DNA of 64,000 nucleotides from Intrasporangium oryzae NRRL B-24470 (GTDB lineage: Bacteria; Actinomycetota; Actinomycetes; Actinomycetales; Dermatophilaceae). The stretch is from NCBI RefSeq assembly GCF_000576595.1, contig NZ_AWSA01000019.1, positions 17,246-81,245 of the forward strand, written 5' to 3'. The notes below the pieces were generated by a model that was not told the DNA's origin, ran no database searches, and saw only the letters and a list, made by a program, of their open reading frames with translations. The position numbers were made by a program, and so were the translations under genes. Below are positions 42,618 through 51,252 of the stretch, in pieces (positions within the stretch are counted from its first letter, which is position 1; every line of letters starts with the position of its first letter).

Positions 42618-44903
42618 ATGAGTGAGGATGTCCGCGGCGAGCTGAGCACCCCGTCCCGGGTGCGCGCTCGGTTCGCCCGGTTCGGCGCGACGCGCCCGAC
42701 CGGCAACCCGGTCCTCGAGCCGCTCATGACCGTCGTCCGGCACAACCACCCGAAGGCCGACGTCTCGGTCATCGAGCGGGCGTATGCCGTGGCCGAGCGG
42801 GCCCACGAGGGCCAGATGCGCAAGAGCGGCGACGCCTACATCACGCATCCTCTCGCCGTCACGACGATCCTCGCCGAACTCGGCATGACACCCCCGACCC
42901 TCGCCGCGGCGCTGCTGCACGACACCGTCGAGGACACCGACTACAGCCTCGACGAGCTGAAGCGCGACTTCGGCGACGAGATCGCCATGCTCGTCGACGG
43001 CGTGACCAAGCTCGACAAGGTGACCTACGGTGAGGCGGCCCAGGCCGAGACCGTGCGCAAGATGGTCATCGCGATGGCCCGCGACATCCGCGTCCTCGTC
43101 ATCAAGCTCGCCGACCGGCTCCACAACGCCCGCACGTGGCGCTACGTCTCGCCCGAGTCGGCCCGGCGCAAGGCCAACGAGACGCTCGAGATCTACGCGC
43201 CGCTCGCACACCGCCTCGGCATGAACACCATCAAGTGGGAGCTCGAGGACCTTGCGTTCGCCACGCTCTACCCCAAGGTGTACGACGAGATCGTCCGCCT
43301 CGTCGCGGAGCGGGCTCCCGCCCGGGAGGAGTATCTCGCCGGCGTCCGCACCCAGGTCATGGAGGACCTGACGGCGGCGAAGATCAAGGCGACGGTGACG
43401 GGCCGGCCCAAGCACTACTACTCCGTCTACCAGAAGATGATCGTGCGGGGCCGCGACTTCGAGGAGATCTACGACCTCGTCGCCGTCCGCGTCCTGGTCG
43501 ACACCGTGCGCGACTGCTACGCCGCGCTGGGCGCCCTCCACTCGCGATGGAACCCGGTCCCGGGCCGGTTCAAGGACTACATCGCGATGCCGAAGTTCAA
43601 CATGTACCAGTCGCTCCACACGACGGTCATCGGCCCGCAGGGCAAGCCGGTCGAGATCCAGATCCGGACGCACACGATGCACCGTCGCGCCGAGTACGGC
43701 GTCGCGGCCCACTGGAAGTACAAGGACCAGGCGGCCAACGGCGGGGGAGCGCGCCCCGGTGAGATCACCCCCCAGAACGACATGGCGTGGCTGCGCCAGC
43801 TGCTCGACTGGCAGCGCGAGACCGAGGACCCGGGCGAGTTCCTCGACTCGCTGCGCTTCGAGATGGGCTCGAGCGAGGTCTACGTCTTCACCCCGAAGGG
43901 TTCGGTCGTCGCCCTGCCGGCGGGCGGCACGCCGGTCGACTTCGCGTATGCCGTCCACACCGAGGTCGGGCACCACTGCATCGGTGCCCGGGTCAACGGG
44001 CGCCTCGTGCCGCTCGAGTCGACGCTCGAGAACGGCGACGTCGTCGAGGTGCTCACCTCCAAGGCCGACGGCGCCGGCCCCAGCCGCGACTGGCTCCAGT
44101 TCGTCAAGAGCCCCCGCGCCCGCAACAAGATCAAGGCCTGGTTCTCCAAGGAGCGCCGCGAGGAAGCCATCGAGGCGGGCAAGGAGAGCATCGCCAAGGC
44201 CCTGCGCAAGCAGAACCTCCCGCTCCAGCGCCTCATGAGCCACGAGTCGATGACCGCCGTGGCGACCGACCTGCGCTACCAGGACATCGAGGCGCTCTAC
44301 GCGGCTGTCGGAGAAGGGCACGTCTCGGCGCAGCACGTCGTCGGCAAGGTCGTCGCCTCGATGGGCGGCGTGGAGGGAGCGACCGAGGACCTCGCGGAGG
44401 CGACCGTTCCAACGCGGGCGGCCTCACGTCGCCGGCCTGGCGATCCCGGCGTCGTCGTCGTCGACACCCCCGACGTCTGGGTCAAGCTGGCCAAGTGCTG
44501 CACGCCCGTGCCGGGCGACCCGATCCTCGGCTTCGTCACGCGGGGCAGCGGCGTCTCGGTCCACCGGGTGGACTGCACCAACGCCGCCCAGCTCACGGCC
44601 AACCCGGACCGGCTCATCGACGTCGAGTGGGCTCCGTCCTCGGCGAGCGTCTTCCTCGTGCAGCTCCAGGTCGAGGCGCTCGACCGCAGCCGACTGCTCT
44701 CGGACGTCACCCGCGTGCTCTCCGACCAGCACGTCAACATCCTCTCGGCGTCCGTGCAGACCTCGCGCGACCGGGTCGCGATCTCCCGCTTCACCTTCGA
44801 GATGGGCGACCCCACCCATCTCGACCACGTCATCAAGGCCGTCCGCCGCATCGACGGCGTCTTCGACGTCTACCGCGTCAACGGCGGCAAGTCGACCGCC
44901 TGA
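42618..44903 (+). CDS. relA: Bifunctional (p)ppGpp synthetase/hydrolase
   Basis: A long RelA/SpoT (Rel) protein of 761 residues that makes and degrades the alarmone (p)ppGpp. The hydrolase HD domain is intact ([15 protein letters not shown] and [12 protein letters not shown]), so both activities are likely. The synthetase domain ([32 protein letters not shown]), the TGS domain ([10 protein letters not shown]) and a C-terminal ACT domain ([13 protein letters not shown]) follow. A CC-type segment [14 protein letters not shown] links TGS and ACT. It is the single long Rel of actinobacteria. Confidence 0.96.
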   Translation: MSEDVRGELSTPSRVRARFARFGATRPTGNPVLEPLMTVVRHNHPKADVSVIERAYAVAERAHEGQMRKSGDAYITHPLAVTTILAELGMTPPTLAAALLHDTVEDTDYSLDELKRDFGDEIAMLVDGVTKLDKVTYGEAAQAETVRKMVIAMARDIRVLVIKLADRLHNARTWRYVSPESARRKANETLEIYAPLAHRLGMNTIKWELEDLAFATLYPKVYDEIVRLVAERAPAREEYLAGVRTQVMEDLTAAKIKATVTGRPKHYYSVYQKMIVRGRDFEEIYDLVAVRVLVDTVRDCYAALGALHSRWNPVPGRFKDYIAMPKFNMYQSLHTTVIGPQGKPVEIQIRTHTMHRRAEYGVAAHWKYKDQAANGGGARPGEITPQNDMAWLRQLLDWQRETEDPGEFLDSLRFEMGSSEVYVFTPKGSVVALPAGGTPVDFAYAVHTEVGHHCIGARVNGRLVPLESTLENGDVVEVLTSKADGAGPSRDWLQFVKSPRARNKIKAWFSKERREEAIEAGKESIAKALRKQNLPLQRLMSHESMTAVATDLRYQDIEALYAAVGEGHVSAQHVVGKVVASMGGVEGATEDLAEATVPTRAASRRRPGDPGVVVVDTPDVWVKLAKCCTPVPGDPILGFVTRGSGVSVHRVDCTNAAQLTANPDRLIDVEWAPSSASVFLVQLQVEALDRSRLLSDVTRVLSDQHVNILSASVQTSRDRVAISRFTFEMGDPTHLDHVIKAVRRIDGVFDVYRVNGGKSTA

Positions 44904-44920
44904 CCACACGGGCCCAGCAC

Positions 44921-44976
44921 GTATGCCGCTGGGTAGCGGTCCGCGGCCGACGTGCCCTGCCAGCCCGGCGGCATAC
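44921..44976 (+). terminator. rel terminator built from an inverted pair of the genomic octamer
   Basis: GTATGCCGCTGGG (44921-44933) pairs with CCCGGCGGCATAC (44964-44976) over 13 bp with one G-U pair; the loop is long (30 bases). Both arms contain the octamer in opposite orientation, as at the pdxS terminator. Confidence 0.7.
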
Positions 44977-44999
44977 CCCGTGGTCCTCGGTCGGGACGC

Positions 45000-45036
45000 G
45001 AACGGCCACCCGACTCAGGGAGCCGGGTGGCCGTTC
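45000..45036 (-). terminator. Terminator of the DUF349 gene
   Basis: A perfect 13-bp stem, GAACGGCCACCCG (45000-45012) with CGGGTGGCCGTTC (45024-45036), 15 bases beyond the minus-strand stop codon. It may also back up rel termination. Confidence 0.8.
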
Positions 45037-45051
45037 ATGACGTGTGGTCGC

Positions 45052-46710
45052 TCAGCCGCCGAACTCGGCGACCCCCGCGCGGGCCTGGTCGAGCCACGCC
45101 TGACGCGCCTCGAGGGCCTCGCGGGCCTTCTTGATGCGGCTCGCATTGCCCGAGGCCTCGGCCTTGGCGAGGTCGGCCTCGAGGTCGGCGACGGCACGCT
45201 CGAGCTGGTCGACCATGGCCCGGGCCCGGGCGGCAACCTCGGGGTTGCTCGACTTCCAGCGGTGGTCCTCGGCGTCGCGGACCGTCTGCTCGATCCGGCG
45301 CATGGCCTTCTCGACCCGGTCCATGTCGGCCCGCGGAACCTTGCCGGCGGCATCCCACCGGTCCTGGATGCTGCGCAGCTGGGCCTTGGCCTTCTCGAGG
45401 TCGGTGACGGGCAGGATGGCCTCGGCCTCCACGAGGAGGGCCTCCTTGACCGCGAGGTTGCCGCGGTACTGCTCCTCCTCGGCGGCGACGACCTCGTCCT
45501 TGGCCGAGAAGAACGCGTCCTGGGCGGCCTTGAAGCGACCCCAGAGCCGGTCGTCGTCGGACCTCGAGGCCCGGCCGGCGTGGCGCCACTCGTCCATGAG
45601 GCGCTTGAAGGCACCCGCCGTCGCGGCCCAGTCGGTGCTCGTTGCGAGCTTCTCGGCCTCGTCAACGAGGCGCTCCTTCGCGGCCTTCGCCTCCGCGTGG
45701 GCGGCGTCGAGGCCCGCGAAGTGGCTGCGCCGGGCCTTGTCGAAGCCGTTGCGGGCCGCGCTGAAGCGCTGCCACAGGGCCGACTCGGTGTCGCGGTCCA
45801 GCCGGGTGGCGGCGCGCTGGTGCTGCTTCCACTCGTCGAGCAGCTCGCGCATGCGCGCCCCGCTCGTCTTCCACTGGATCTTGTTCTCGGGCTGCGCCGC
45901 GATCGACTCGGCCTCCGCGACGATCCGCTCACGCTCGGCGGTCGCTGCCGCGCGGGCCTCGGCCCGGTGCTGCTGCTCGACGGTGCGCTTCGCGGCGATA
46001 CCGGACTGGATCTCGTCGAGCTTGCTGGCGAGCGCGTCGAGGTCGCCCACGACGGCCGCGTCAGCGACCTGGGCGGTCAGCGTCTTGAGGCCGTCTTGCA
46101 CGTCCTTGGACGGCACCTCAGGCTGCGCGAGGCGCTGCTCGAGCAGGACCGCGGAGGCGAAGAGCTCGTCGTACTTGCGGGCGAAGTACGTGAGGGCCTG
46201 CTCGTCGCTCGCGCCGGGGTAGGAGCCGACCTCCTTCTCGCCGTCGGTCGTCCGGACGTAGACGACGCCGTTCTCGTCGACCCGGCCGAAGGCGGCCGAG
46301 GCCGAGTGGTCGGTCGTGATGAGCGCGGGGGCCGCCGGCGTCGGCGGGTGCGGGACCGCCTTGGCGATGGCCGCCGGGGTCGGGATGGCGCTCGGCTTGG
46401 GGATCGAGGCCGGCGTGGGGGCAGCGGGAGCCGCCGCAGCCGGCGCCTCCTCGGATGACGGGGCCTCCTCGGATGAAGGGGCCTCCTCGGCCGGGGCCTC
46501 CTCGGACGAAGGGGCCTCCGGAGCGGACTCGGCCGTCGACGGCGCATCCGACTCCGCGGCCGGAACCTCCGCGGCCGGAACCTCCGCGACGGGCGCCTGG
46601 CCGTCCTCCGTGGTCGCCTCCGTGGTCGCCTCCGGGGCCTCCACCGGGGCCTCCACCGGGTTCTCCACCGGGGTGGTCTCGTCGGGCTCGGGCTGGATGA
46701 TGTCCGTCAT
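45052..46710 (-). CDS. DUF349 domain-containing protein
   Basis: A 552-residue acidic, largely helical protein of unknown function. Residues 1-~130 are low complexity: Glu/Ala/Pro repeats including several copies of SSEEAP, then Pro/Ala-rich sequence. After that come at least three DUF349 repeats marked by Trp-rich helices such as WKQHQRAATRLDRDTESALWQRF, WRHAGRASRSDDDRLWGRF and WDAAGKVPRADMDRVEKAM. Mostly coiled coil. Its ATG overlaps the stop of the cyclophilin gene, so the two are co-transcribed; the same pair lies beside rel in other actinobacteria. Confidence 0.85.
   Translation of the reverse strand: MTDIIQPEPDETTPVENPVEAPVEAPEATTEATTEDGQAPVAEVPAAEVPAAESDAPSTAESAPEAPSSEEAPAEEAPSSEEAPSSEEAPAAAAPAAPTPASIPKPSAIPTPAAIAKAVPHPPTPAAPALITTDHSASAAFGRVDENGVVYVRTTDGEKEVGSYPGASDEQALTYFARKYDELFASAVLLEQRLAQPEVPSKDVQDGLKTLTAQVADAAVVGDLDALASKLDEIQSGIAAKRTVEQQHRAEARAAATAERERIVAEAESIAAQPENKIQWKTSGARMRELLDEWKQHQRAATRLDRDTESALWQRFSAARNGFDKARRSHFAGLDAAHAEAKAAKERLVDEAEKLATSTDWAATAGAFKRLMDEWRHAGRASRSDDDRLWGRFKAAQDAFFSAKDEVVAAEEEQYRGNLAVKEALLVEAEAILPVTDLEKAKAQLRSIQDRWDAAGKVPRADMDRVEKAMRRIEQTVRDAEDHRWKSSNPEVAARARAMVDQLERAVADLEADLAKAEASGNASRIKKAREALEARQAWLDQARAGVAEFGG
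46450..46512. repeat. Coding tandem repeat of about 18-21 bp in the DUF349 gene
   Basis: The unit GGCCTCCTCGGA recurs with small changes and encodes SSEEAP on the minus strand. Copy number can change in frame. Confidence 0.7.
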
Positions 46711-47558
46711 GCCTTCTTCTCCGTGACGTCGACGCTGAGGATGCTGATGGGCGAGACCGGGGTGCCGTCGGTCGGGTTGGGGGCGAGCGCCTTGTTGGCC
46801 GCGATCTTGTCGACGATGTCGAGCCCGCCGGTCACCTTGCCGAAGATCGTGTAGCCGCCGCCCGCGGTGGGCAGCTTGGTGTCCTTGTAGGTGATGAAGA
46901 ACTGGCCGCCGTTGCTGTTGGGGTCCGAGGTGCGGGCCATGGCGAGCGTGCCTGCAGGGTACGTGCCGTCCTTCGGGGCGTTCTCGATGCCGAACGTGTA
47001 GCCGGGACCGCCGGAACCGGTGCCGGTCGGGTCGCCGCACTGGAGGACGTAGATGCCCTCGGTCGTGACGCGGTGGCAGGGGCTCGGCGCCCAGTACTGC
47101 TCCTTGGCGAGGTTGAGGAAGGACGCGACCGTCTGGGGGGCCTTCGTCCCGTCGAGCTCGAAGGTCAGGGTGCCGCACGTCGTCTTGATGGTCGCGATGA
47201 AGGTCTTGCCGGCCGCGGTGGCCTTGTCGGGCACCTTGGTCAGCGACTTCGGGTTGGCCTGGGGCGCGGGGGGAGCAGTGCAGCCGGCTGCGAGCTTCTG
47301 ACCTGCGGCGAGTCCGCCGGTGCTCGTCGCCGACGCCGTCGACGTAGCCGTCGACGTGGCCGCCGCGGTCGGGGTCGCGTTGTCCTGGTTGCCGATGATC
47401 TTGGGCACGGCGATGAGGGCCGCGATGACGAGGATGACCGCGAGGATCACACCGAAGACCTGCTTGTCGCGTGTCGCGTCGCTCACCGGCGGCTTGACGG
47501 TCTTCTGCTTCTCCTCGTGGCGGCGACGCGCACGCGCGCGTTCCTGCTGCTTGGTCAC
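46707..47558 (-). CDS. Membrane-anchored cyclophilin-type peptidyl-prolyl isomerase
   Basis: A 283-residue protein with a basic cytoplasmic start, one membrane span (about residues 34-56), a Thr/Ala/Ser-rich linker, then a cyclophilin domain outside the membrane. Domain landmarks are APQTVASFLNLAKEQYW, CHRVTTEGIYVLQCGDPTGTGSGGPGY and MARTSDPNSNGGQFFITY. It probably helps fold exported proteins. The GTG start has GAGGAGAGG just upstream on the minus strand. Confidence 0.9.
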   Translation of the reverse strand: MTKQQERARARRRHEEKQKTVKPPVSDATRDKQVFGVILAVILVIAALIAVPKIIGNQDNATPTAAATSTATSTASATSTGGLAAGQKLAAGCTAPPAPQANPKSLTKVPDKATAAGKTFIATIKTTCGTLTFELDGTKAPQTVASFLNLAKEQYWAPSPCHRVTTEGIYVLQCGDPTGTGSGGPGYTFGIENAPKDGTYPAGTLAMARTSDPNSNGGQFFITYKDTKLPTAGGGYTIFGKVTGGLDIVDKIAANKALAPNPTDGTPVSPISILSVDVTEKKA

Positions 47559-47712
47559 AAACCTCTCCTCGAACGGGCCGTGCGGGTTGTCCCCGGGCGT
47601 CCGGTCATTTTAGGGACACGTCGAACTCGAGACACAGTGGGTTGGTCACGAGTCAGTGAAACCCACTCTTCCATGCGCACGAACGCGGCGCGCCCAAGTC
47701 TCTCCCGCGCAC

Positions 47713-47718
47713 TAGGCT
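47713..47718 (+). promoter_or_regulatory. -10 box of the leaderless glyoxalase II-hisS transcript
   Basis: TAGGCT, 6 bases, then GTG at 47725. Confidence 0.55.
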
Positions 47719-47724
47719 CGCGCC

Positions 47725-48426
47725 GTGCTGACGATCGCGTTCCCTGCCCAGGCGTTCGACACCAACTGCTACGTCCTCGCGCCGAGCGCGGGGGAGGAGT
47801 GCGTCATCGTCGACCCGGGCATCGGCGTCGTGGAGACGCTCCGGGAGGTTCTCGCGGAGCACCGGCTGCGGCCGGCCGCCGTCCTGCTCACTCATGGCCA
47901 CGTCGACCACGTCTACTCTGTGACCCCGGTCTGCGGGACCGACACGGCGGCCTACATCCATGCCGACGACCGATACCGGCTCACCGATCTGCTGGGGCGC
48001 AGCAACCCGGGCCTGCTCGCGATGCTCGAGCAGCAGTTCGGCAGCCGCGCCACGTGGACCGAACCGAGCACCGTCGTCGAGATCCGCGACCGCGCGCGTC
48101 TCACCCTGGCCGGCATGGAGTTCGACGTGCACCACGCGCCCGGGCACACCGAGGGCTCCGTCATGTTCGGTATCGACCGCGTCCCCAACGGCATCCGCGA
48201 CCAGGTCGACGTCGACCGGACGATGATCACGGGCGACGTCCTCTTCGCCGGCTCGATCGGCCGGACCGACCTCCCCGGCGGTGACGACGCGGCGATGCGC
48301 CGCAGCCTGCGGGACGTCGTGCTGCCCCTCCCGGACACGACCCTCGTCCTGCCCGGGCACTACCAGGCCACGACCATGGCCCACGAACGGGCCACCAACC
48401 CCTACCTGAAAGACTTGTCCGCGTGA
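47725..48426 (+). CDS. Metallo-beta-lactamase-fold hydrolase (glyoxalase II-like)
   Basis: A 233-residue MBL-fold enzyme. The metal motif THGHVDH (near residue 56-62), the second-shell HHAPGHTEGS, the bridging Asp in ITGDVLFAGSIGRTD and the final LPGH His are present. Likely a thioester hydrolase. Glutathione is not expected here, so the natural thiol is uncertain. Coupled by GTGA to hisS; the same pairing is seen beside rel in mycobacteria. Confidence 0.88.
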   Translation: MLTIAFPAQAFDTNCYVLAPSAGEECVIVDPGIGVVETLREVLAEHRLRPAAVLLTHGHVDHVYSVTPVCGTDTAAYIHADDRYRLTDLLGRSNPGLLAMLEQQFGSRATWTEPSTVVEIRDRARLTLAGMEFDVHHAPGHTEGSVMFGIDRVPNGIRDQVDVDRTMITGDVLFAGSIGRTDLPGGDDAAMRRSLRDVVLPLPDTTLVLPGHYQATTMAHERATNPYLKDLSA

Positions 48427-49763
48427 GCACCCCCCAGGCCAAAGTGACCCCGATCAGCGGCTTCCCGGAGTTCCTCCCCGCGGAGCGCATCGTCGAGCAG
48501 CGCTTCCTCGACGTCATCCGCGAGACGTTCGAGCTCCACGGGTTCTCCTCGATCGAGACACGTTCCATCGAGCCGATCGAGCGCCTGAGCTCGCAGGGTG
48601 AGGACGCCGACAAGGAGATCTATGCCGTCTCCCGGCTCGCGGGCGGTGGCGACGAGGAGGCCCGCTGGGGTCTGCACTTCGACATGACCGTGCCGTTCGC
48701 GCGCTACGTCCTCGAGAACTCCGGCAAGCTCGCCTTTCCCTTCCGGCGCTACCAGATCCAGAAGGCGTGGCGGGGCGAGCGTCCCCAGGAGGGCCGCTAC
48801 CGCGAGTTCACCCAGGCCGACATCGACGTCGTCGACGTGGGCCAGCTCTCGCCGCACTTCGAGGCGGAGATGCCGCTCGTCATCGCCGACGTCTTCAGCA
48901 AGTTCCCGGTCGGCGAGTTCGTCATCCAGGTCAACAACCGCAAGATCCCCAACGGCTTCTACCAGGGGATCGGCCTGACGGATGTCATCGGGACGCTGCG
49001 CATCGTCGACAAGCTCGACAAGATCGGCCCCGAGAAGGTCAAGGCGCTCCTCGTCGAGTCGGGTGCCACCCCGGAGCAGGCCGACCAGTGCCTAGCCCTC
49101 GCGGCGATCCGGACCGACGACCTGTCGTTCGTCGACCGGGTCCGCGCCCTCGGGGTCGAGCACCCCCTCCTCGACGAGGGTCTCGAGTCCCTCACGGAGG
49201 TCATCCGCACCGGGATGGCGCACGCCCCGGGCAAGCTCGTCGCCGACCTGCGGATCGCGCGCGGCCTCGACTACTACACGGGCACGGTCTACGAGACCCA
49301 GTTCATCGGCCACGAGTCGTGGGGCTCGTTCTGTTCGGGCGGCCGCTATGACGCCCTCGCGTCGGACGGCCGCAACACCTACCCCGGCGTCGGCATCTCC
49401 ATCGGGGTCACCCGCATCCTCGGCCTGCTCATCGGGAGCGGTCTCGTGACGGCCTCCCGGTCGACACCGGCGGCCGTCCTCGTGGCCCTCAAGGACGACG
49501 CGTCCCGCGAGGAGGCGGTGGCGGTGGCGACGGAGCTGCGCCGTCGTCGGATCGCCTGCGAGGTCGCGCCCTCGGCCGCGAAGTTCGGCAAGCAGATCCG
49601 CTACGCCGAGCGTCGCGGCATCCCCTTCGTGTGGTTTCCGGGCGCGGGCGGGTCGGGCGACGAGGTCAAGGACATCCGCTCGGGCGAGCAGGTCCCGGCC
49701 GACGCGTCGTCGTGGCTGCCAGACCCGGCCGACCTCGTGCCTGCGGTCACGCGTATCGGCTGA
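48423..49763 (+). CDS. hisS: Histidine--tRNA ligase
   Basis: Class II synthetase, 446 residues. Motif 2 is visible at RRYQIQKAWRGERPQEGRYREFTQADID, the histidine loop at ARGLDYYTGTVYE, and the C-terminal anticodon domain from about residue 350. GTG start overlapping the upstream gene. A hairpin ends the transcript. Confidence 0.96.
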   Translation: MSTPQAKVTPISGFPEFLPAERIVEQRFLDVIRETFELHGFSSIETRSIEPIERLSSQGEDADKEIYAVSRLAGGGDEEARWGLHFDMTVPFARYVLENSGKLAFPFRRYQIQKAWRGERPQEGRYREFTQADIDVVDVGQLSPHFEAEMPLVIADVFSKFPVGEFVIQVNNRKIPNGFYQGIGLTDVIGTLRIVDKLDKIGPEKVKALLVESGATPEQADQCLALAAIRTDDLSFVDRVRALGVEHPLLDEGLESLTEVIRTGMAHAPGKLVADLRIARGLDYYTGTVYETQFIGHESWGSFCSGGRYDALASDGRNTYPGVGISIGVTRILGLLIGSGLVTASRSTPAAVLVALKDDASREEAVAVATELRRRRIACEVAPSAAKFGKQIRYAERRGIPFVWFPGAGGSGDEVKDIRSGEQVPADASSWLPDPADLVPAVTRIG

Positions 49764-49781
49764 GCCCCACGCCGGAAGCCC

Positions 49782-49812
49782 GCGGCCACCGGCTCACCCC
49801 GCCGGTGGCCGC
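49782..49812. terminator. Bidirectional hairpin between hisS and the converging membrane-protein operon
   Basis: Perfect 11-bp stem GCGGCCACCGG (49782-49792) with CCGGTGGCCGC (49802-49812), 9-base loop. The minus-strand stop codon (49794-49796) lies inside the loop. Confidence 0.75.
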
Positions 49813-50402
49813 AGCCCCTGGTCACGCAGCTCGAGCGTGGCGAGGGCCCGGATGACGTCGGCATCCCGGCGCCGCCACGCCCCTGCAGGGTCGTCGGAGA
49901 TACGGGCGAGCGCCGTCATCGGCTGGTTCGCCATGGCCCGCAGGGCGAAGAGGTCGAGGTCCTCGGTCGCGTCGATGAAGCGCTGTGCGCTCGTGGCGCG
50001 GCGCACGAAGCGCCACCGGAGCACGCCCCAGCAGCCGACGACGAGGACGATGGGCAGCAGGGCCGTCAGCCAACCGAGCAGGGTCGCGAGGGTGTCGATC
50101 GTCGACGACATGGACAGCCCGGCGTTCTTCAGCGTCGTGCCGGAGCCCGCCGCCTGGTCCAGCCACCCCTGGAGGTCGTCGCCGACGGCCGGGATCCGCC
50201 CGGCCTGCCGGCCGGCTCCCGTGAGCGCGTCCTGGACCGACTGCCCGGCCGAGGTGATCGAGTCCGCAGGTGCTCCGAGGCGGGCCACCGTGTCGTGGAC
50301 CTGGCGTCCGGCCCAGACCCACAGACCGATCCACAGCAGGACGAGCACGTCGGCGACCAGCTGCCGCGTCCGGCGGGCGGTGGTGTCGGCGTAGAGCTTC
50401 AC
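49794..50402 (-). CDS. Membrane protein of unknown function, two spans
   Basis: A 202-residue protein I do not recognise. A short basic start (KLYADTTARRTRQ) leads into a membrane span at about 17-35, an extracytoplasmic helical loop of about 65 residues, a second span at about 100-125, and a cytoplasmic tail with LRRRFVRRATSAQRF-like basic residues and RISDDPAGAWRRRD. The GTG start overlaps the stop of the preceding gene as GTGA. Last gene of the minus-strand operon. Confidence 0.75.
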   Translation of the reverse strand: MKLYADTTARRTRQLVADVLVLLWIGLWVWAGRQVHDTVARLGAPADSITSAGQSVQDALTGAGRQAGRIPAVGDDLQGWLDQAAGSGTTLKNAGLSMSSTIDTLATLLGWLTALLPIVLVVGCWGVLRWRFVRRATSAQRFIDATEDLDLFALRAMANQPMTALARISDDPAGAWRRRDADVIRALATLELRDQGLRPPAG

Positions 50403-50779
50403 GAGGTGCCTCCCAGGGTGCTCAGCTGGTGCCACATGGCCGCCGCCGCGACGGCCAGCAGCGCGAGAAGGTAGACGAGGACGAGCCGGGTGTCGCCGAG
50501 CAGGCAGCGCGAGCGGAGCAGCCCGGCCCGACGGGCGCGCCAGTAGCCGGCGAACCCGAGACCGGCGAAGACGGCGAGCGCCCACGGCCCGGCCAGCCAC
50601 GAGAGGAGCGAGACCGTCGCGAAGACGCAGAGGCGCAGCGGGTCGTATGCCGCTGAGCCGCGATCCGCTGTCGGCTCGGGTGCCGTCGGGGTCAGGTCCA
50701 CGGCGCTTCCGTACCCGGCGGGGTGAGGGGGTCCAACCTCGGGACGGGGGTGAGGGCCCTGGGCTTCCTGGTCGGTCAT
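50399..50779 (-). CDS. Small membrane protein of unknown function
   Basis: 126 residues: a Pro-rich polar N-terminus of about 40 residues, then LRLCVFATVSLLSWLAGPWALAVFAGLGFAGYW (two tight spans), an Arg-rich loop RARRAGLLRSRCLLGDTR, and a third span VLVYLLALLAVAAAAMW. It sits 7 bases after the upstream gene and overlaps the downstream one. No family recognised. Confidence 0.72.
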   Translation of the reverse strand: MTDQEAQGPHPRPEVGPPHPAGYGSAVDLTPTAPEPTADRGSAAYDPLRLCVFATVSLLSWLAGPWALAVFAGLGFAGYWRARRAGLLRSRCLLGDTRLVLVYLLALLAVAAAAMWHQLSTLGGTS

Positions 50780-50786
50780 CGGCCGC

Positions 50787-51161
50787 TCAGACGGTCGAGC
50801 TGACATAGGCGATGAGCCCGATGCAGGCGCCCCCGCCGACGACGATGACCGCGGCGAGCCCGAGGAGGAACCCGGCGGCATACGGCCGCATCTCCTCGAT
50901 CGCCATCAGGACGGTGCCGGCGAGGACGCCGAACAGGACGCCCCCGACGAGGAGGGTGGCCCCACTGGACCACCCCAGCGACGTGCCAAGCAGGGCGGCG
51001 AGGTAGACGACGGCCGCGAGGGCGCCGAGGAGCCGCTTGCGTCCGTGGCGCCGGGGCGTCGGCTGCTCCCACGGGCGGTCGTCGGTTCCCGGTGGTCCGG
51101 GTCGCGGAGCGTCGGGGTCCGGCGACTCGTTCTGTGGGTCGTCGGGCGGCGGGATCGTCAT
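50787..51161 (-). CDS. Small membrane protein of unknown function
   Basis: 124 residues: a Pro/Asp-rich N-terminal tail of about 40 residues, then two hydrophobic hairpins (LLGALAAVVYLAALLGTSL; ATLLVGGVLFGVLAGTVLM) and a last span AAGFLLGLAAVIVVGGG. AAGGAG precedes the ATG at 51159-51161. It starts a run of three membrane proteins after the radical SAM gene, 91 bases away. Confidence 0.73.
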   Translation of the reverse strand: MTIPPPDDPQNESPDPDAPRPGPPGTDDRPWEQPTPRRHGRKRLLGALAAVVYLAALLGTSLGWSSGATLLVGGVLFGVLAGTVLMAIEEMRPYAAGFLLGLAAVIVVGGGACIGLIAYVSSTV

Positions 51162-51252
51162 CGTGCTCCTTCGGCGGAGGGGCGAGGTCGTCGGGGCGGT
51201 GGGGGGTGGACGAGGTCGCGGAGGGAGTCCCTTCGCGGGCCAGTGCACGGGG

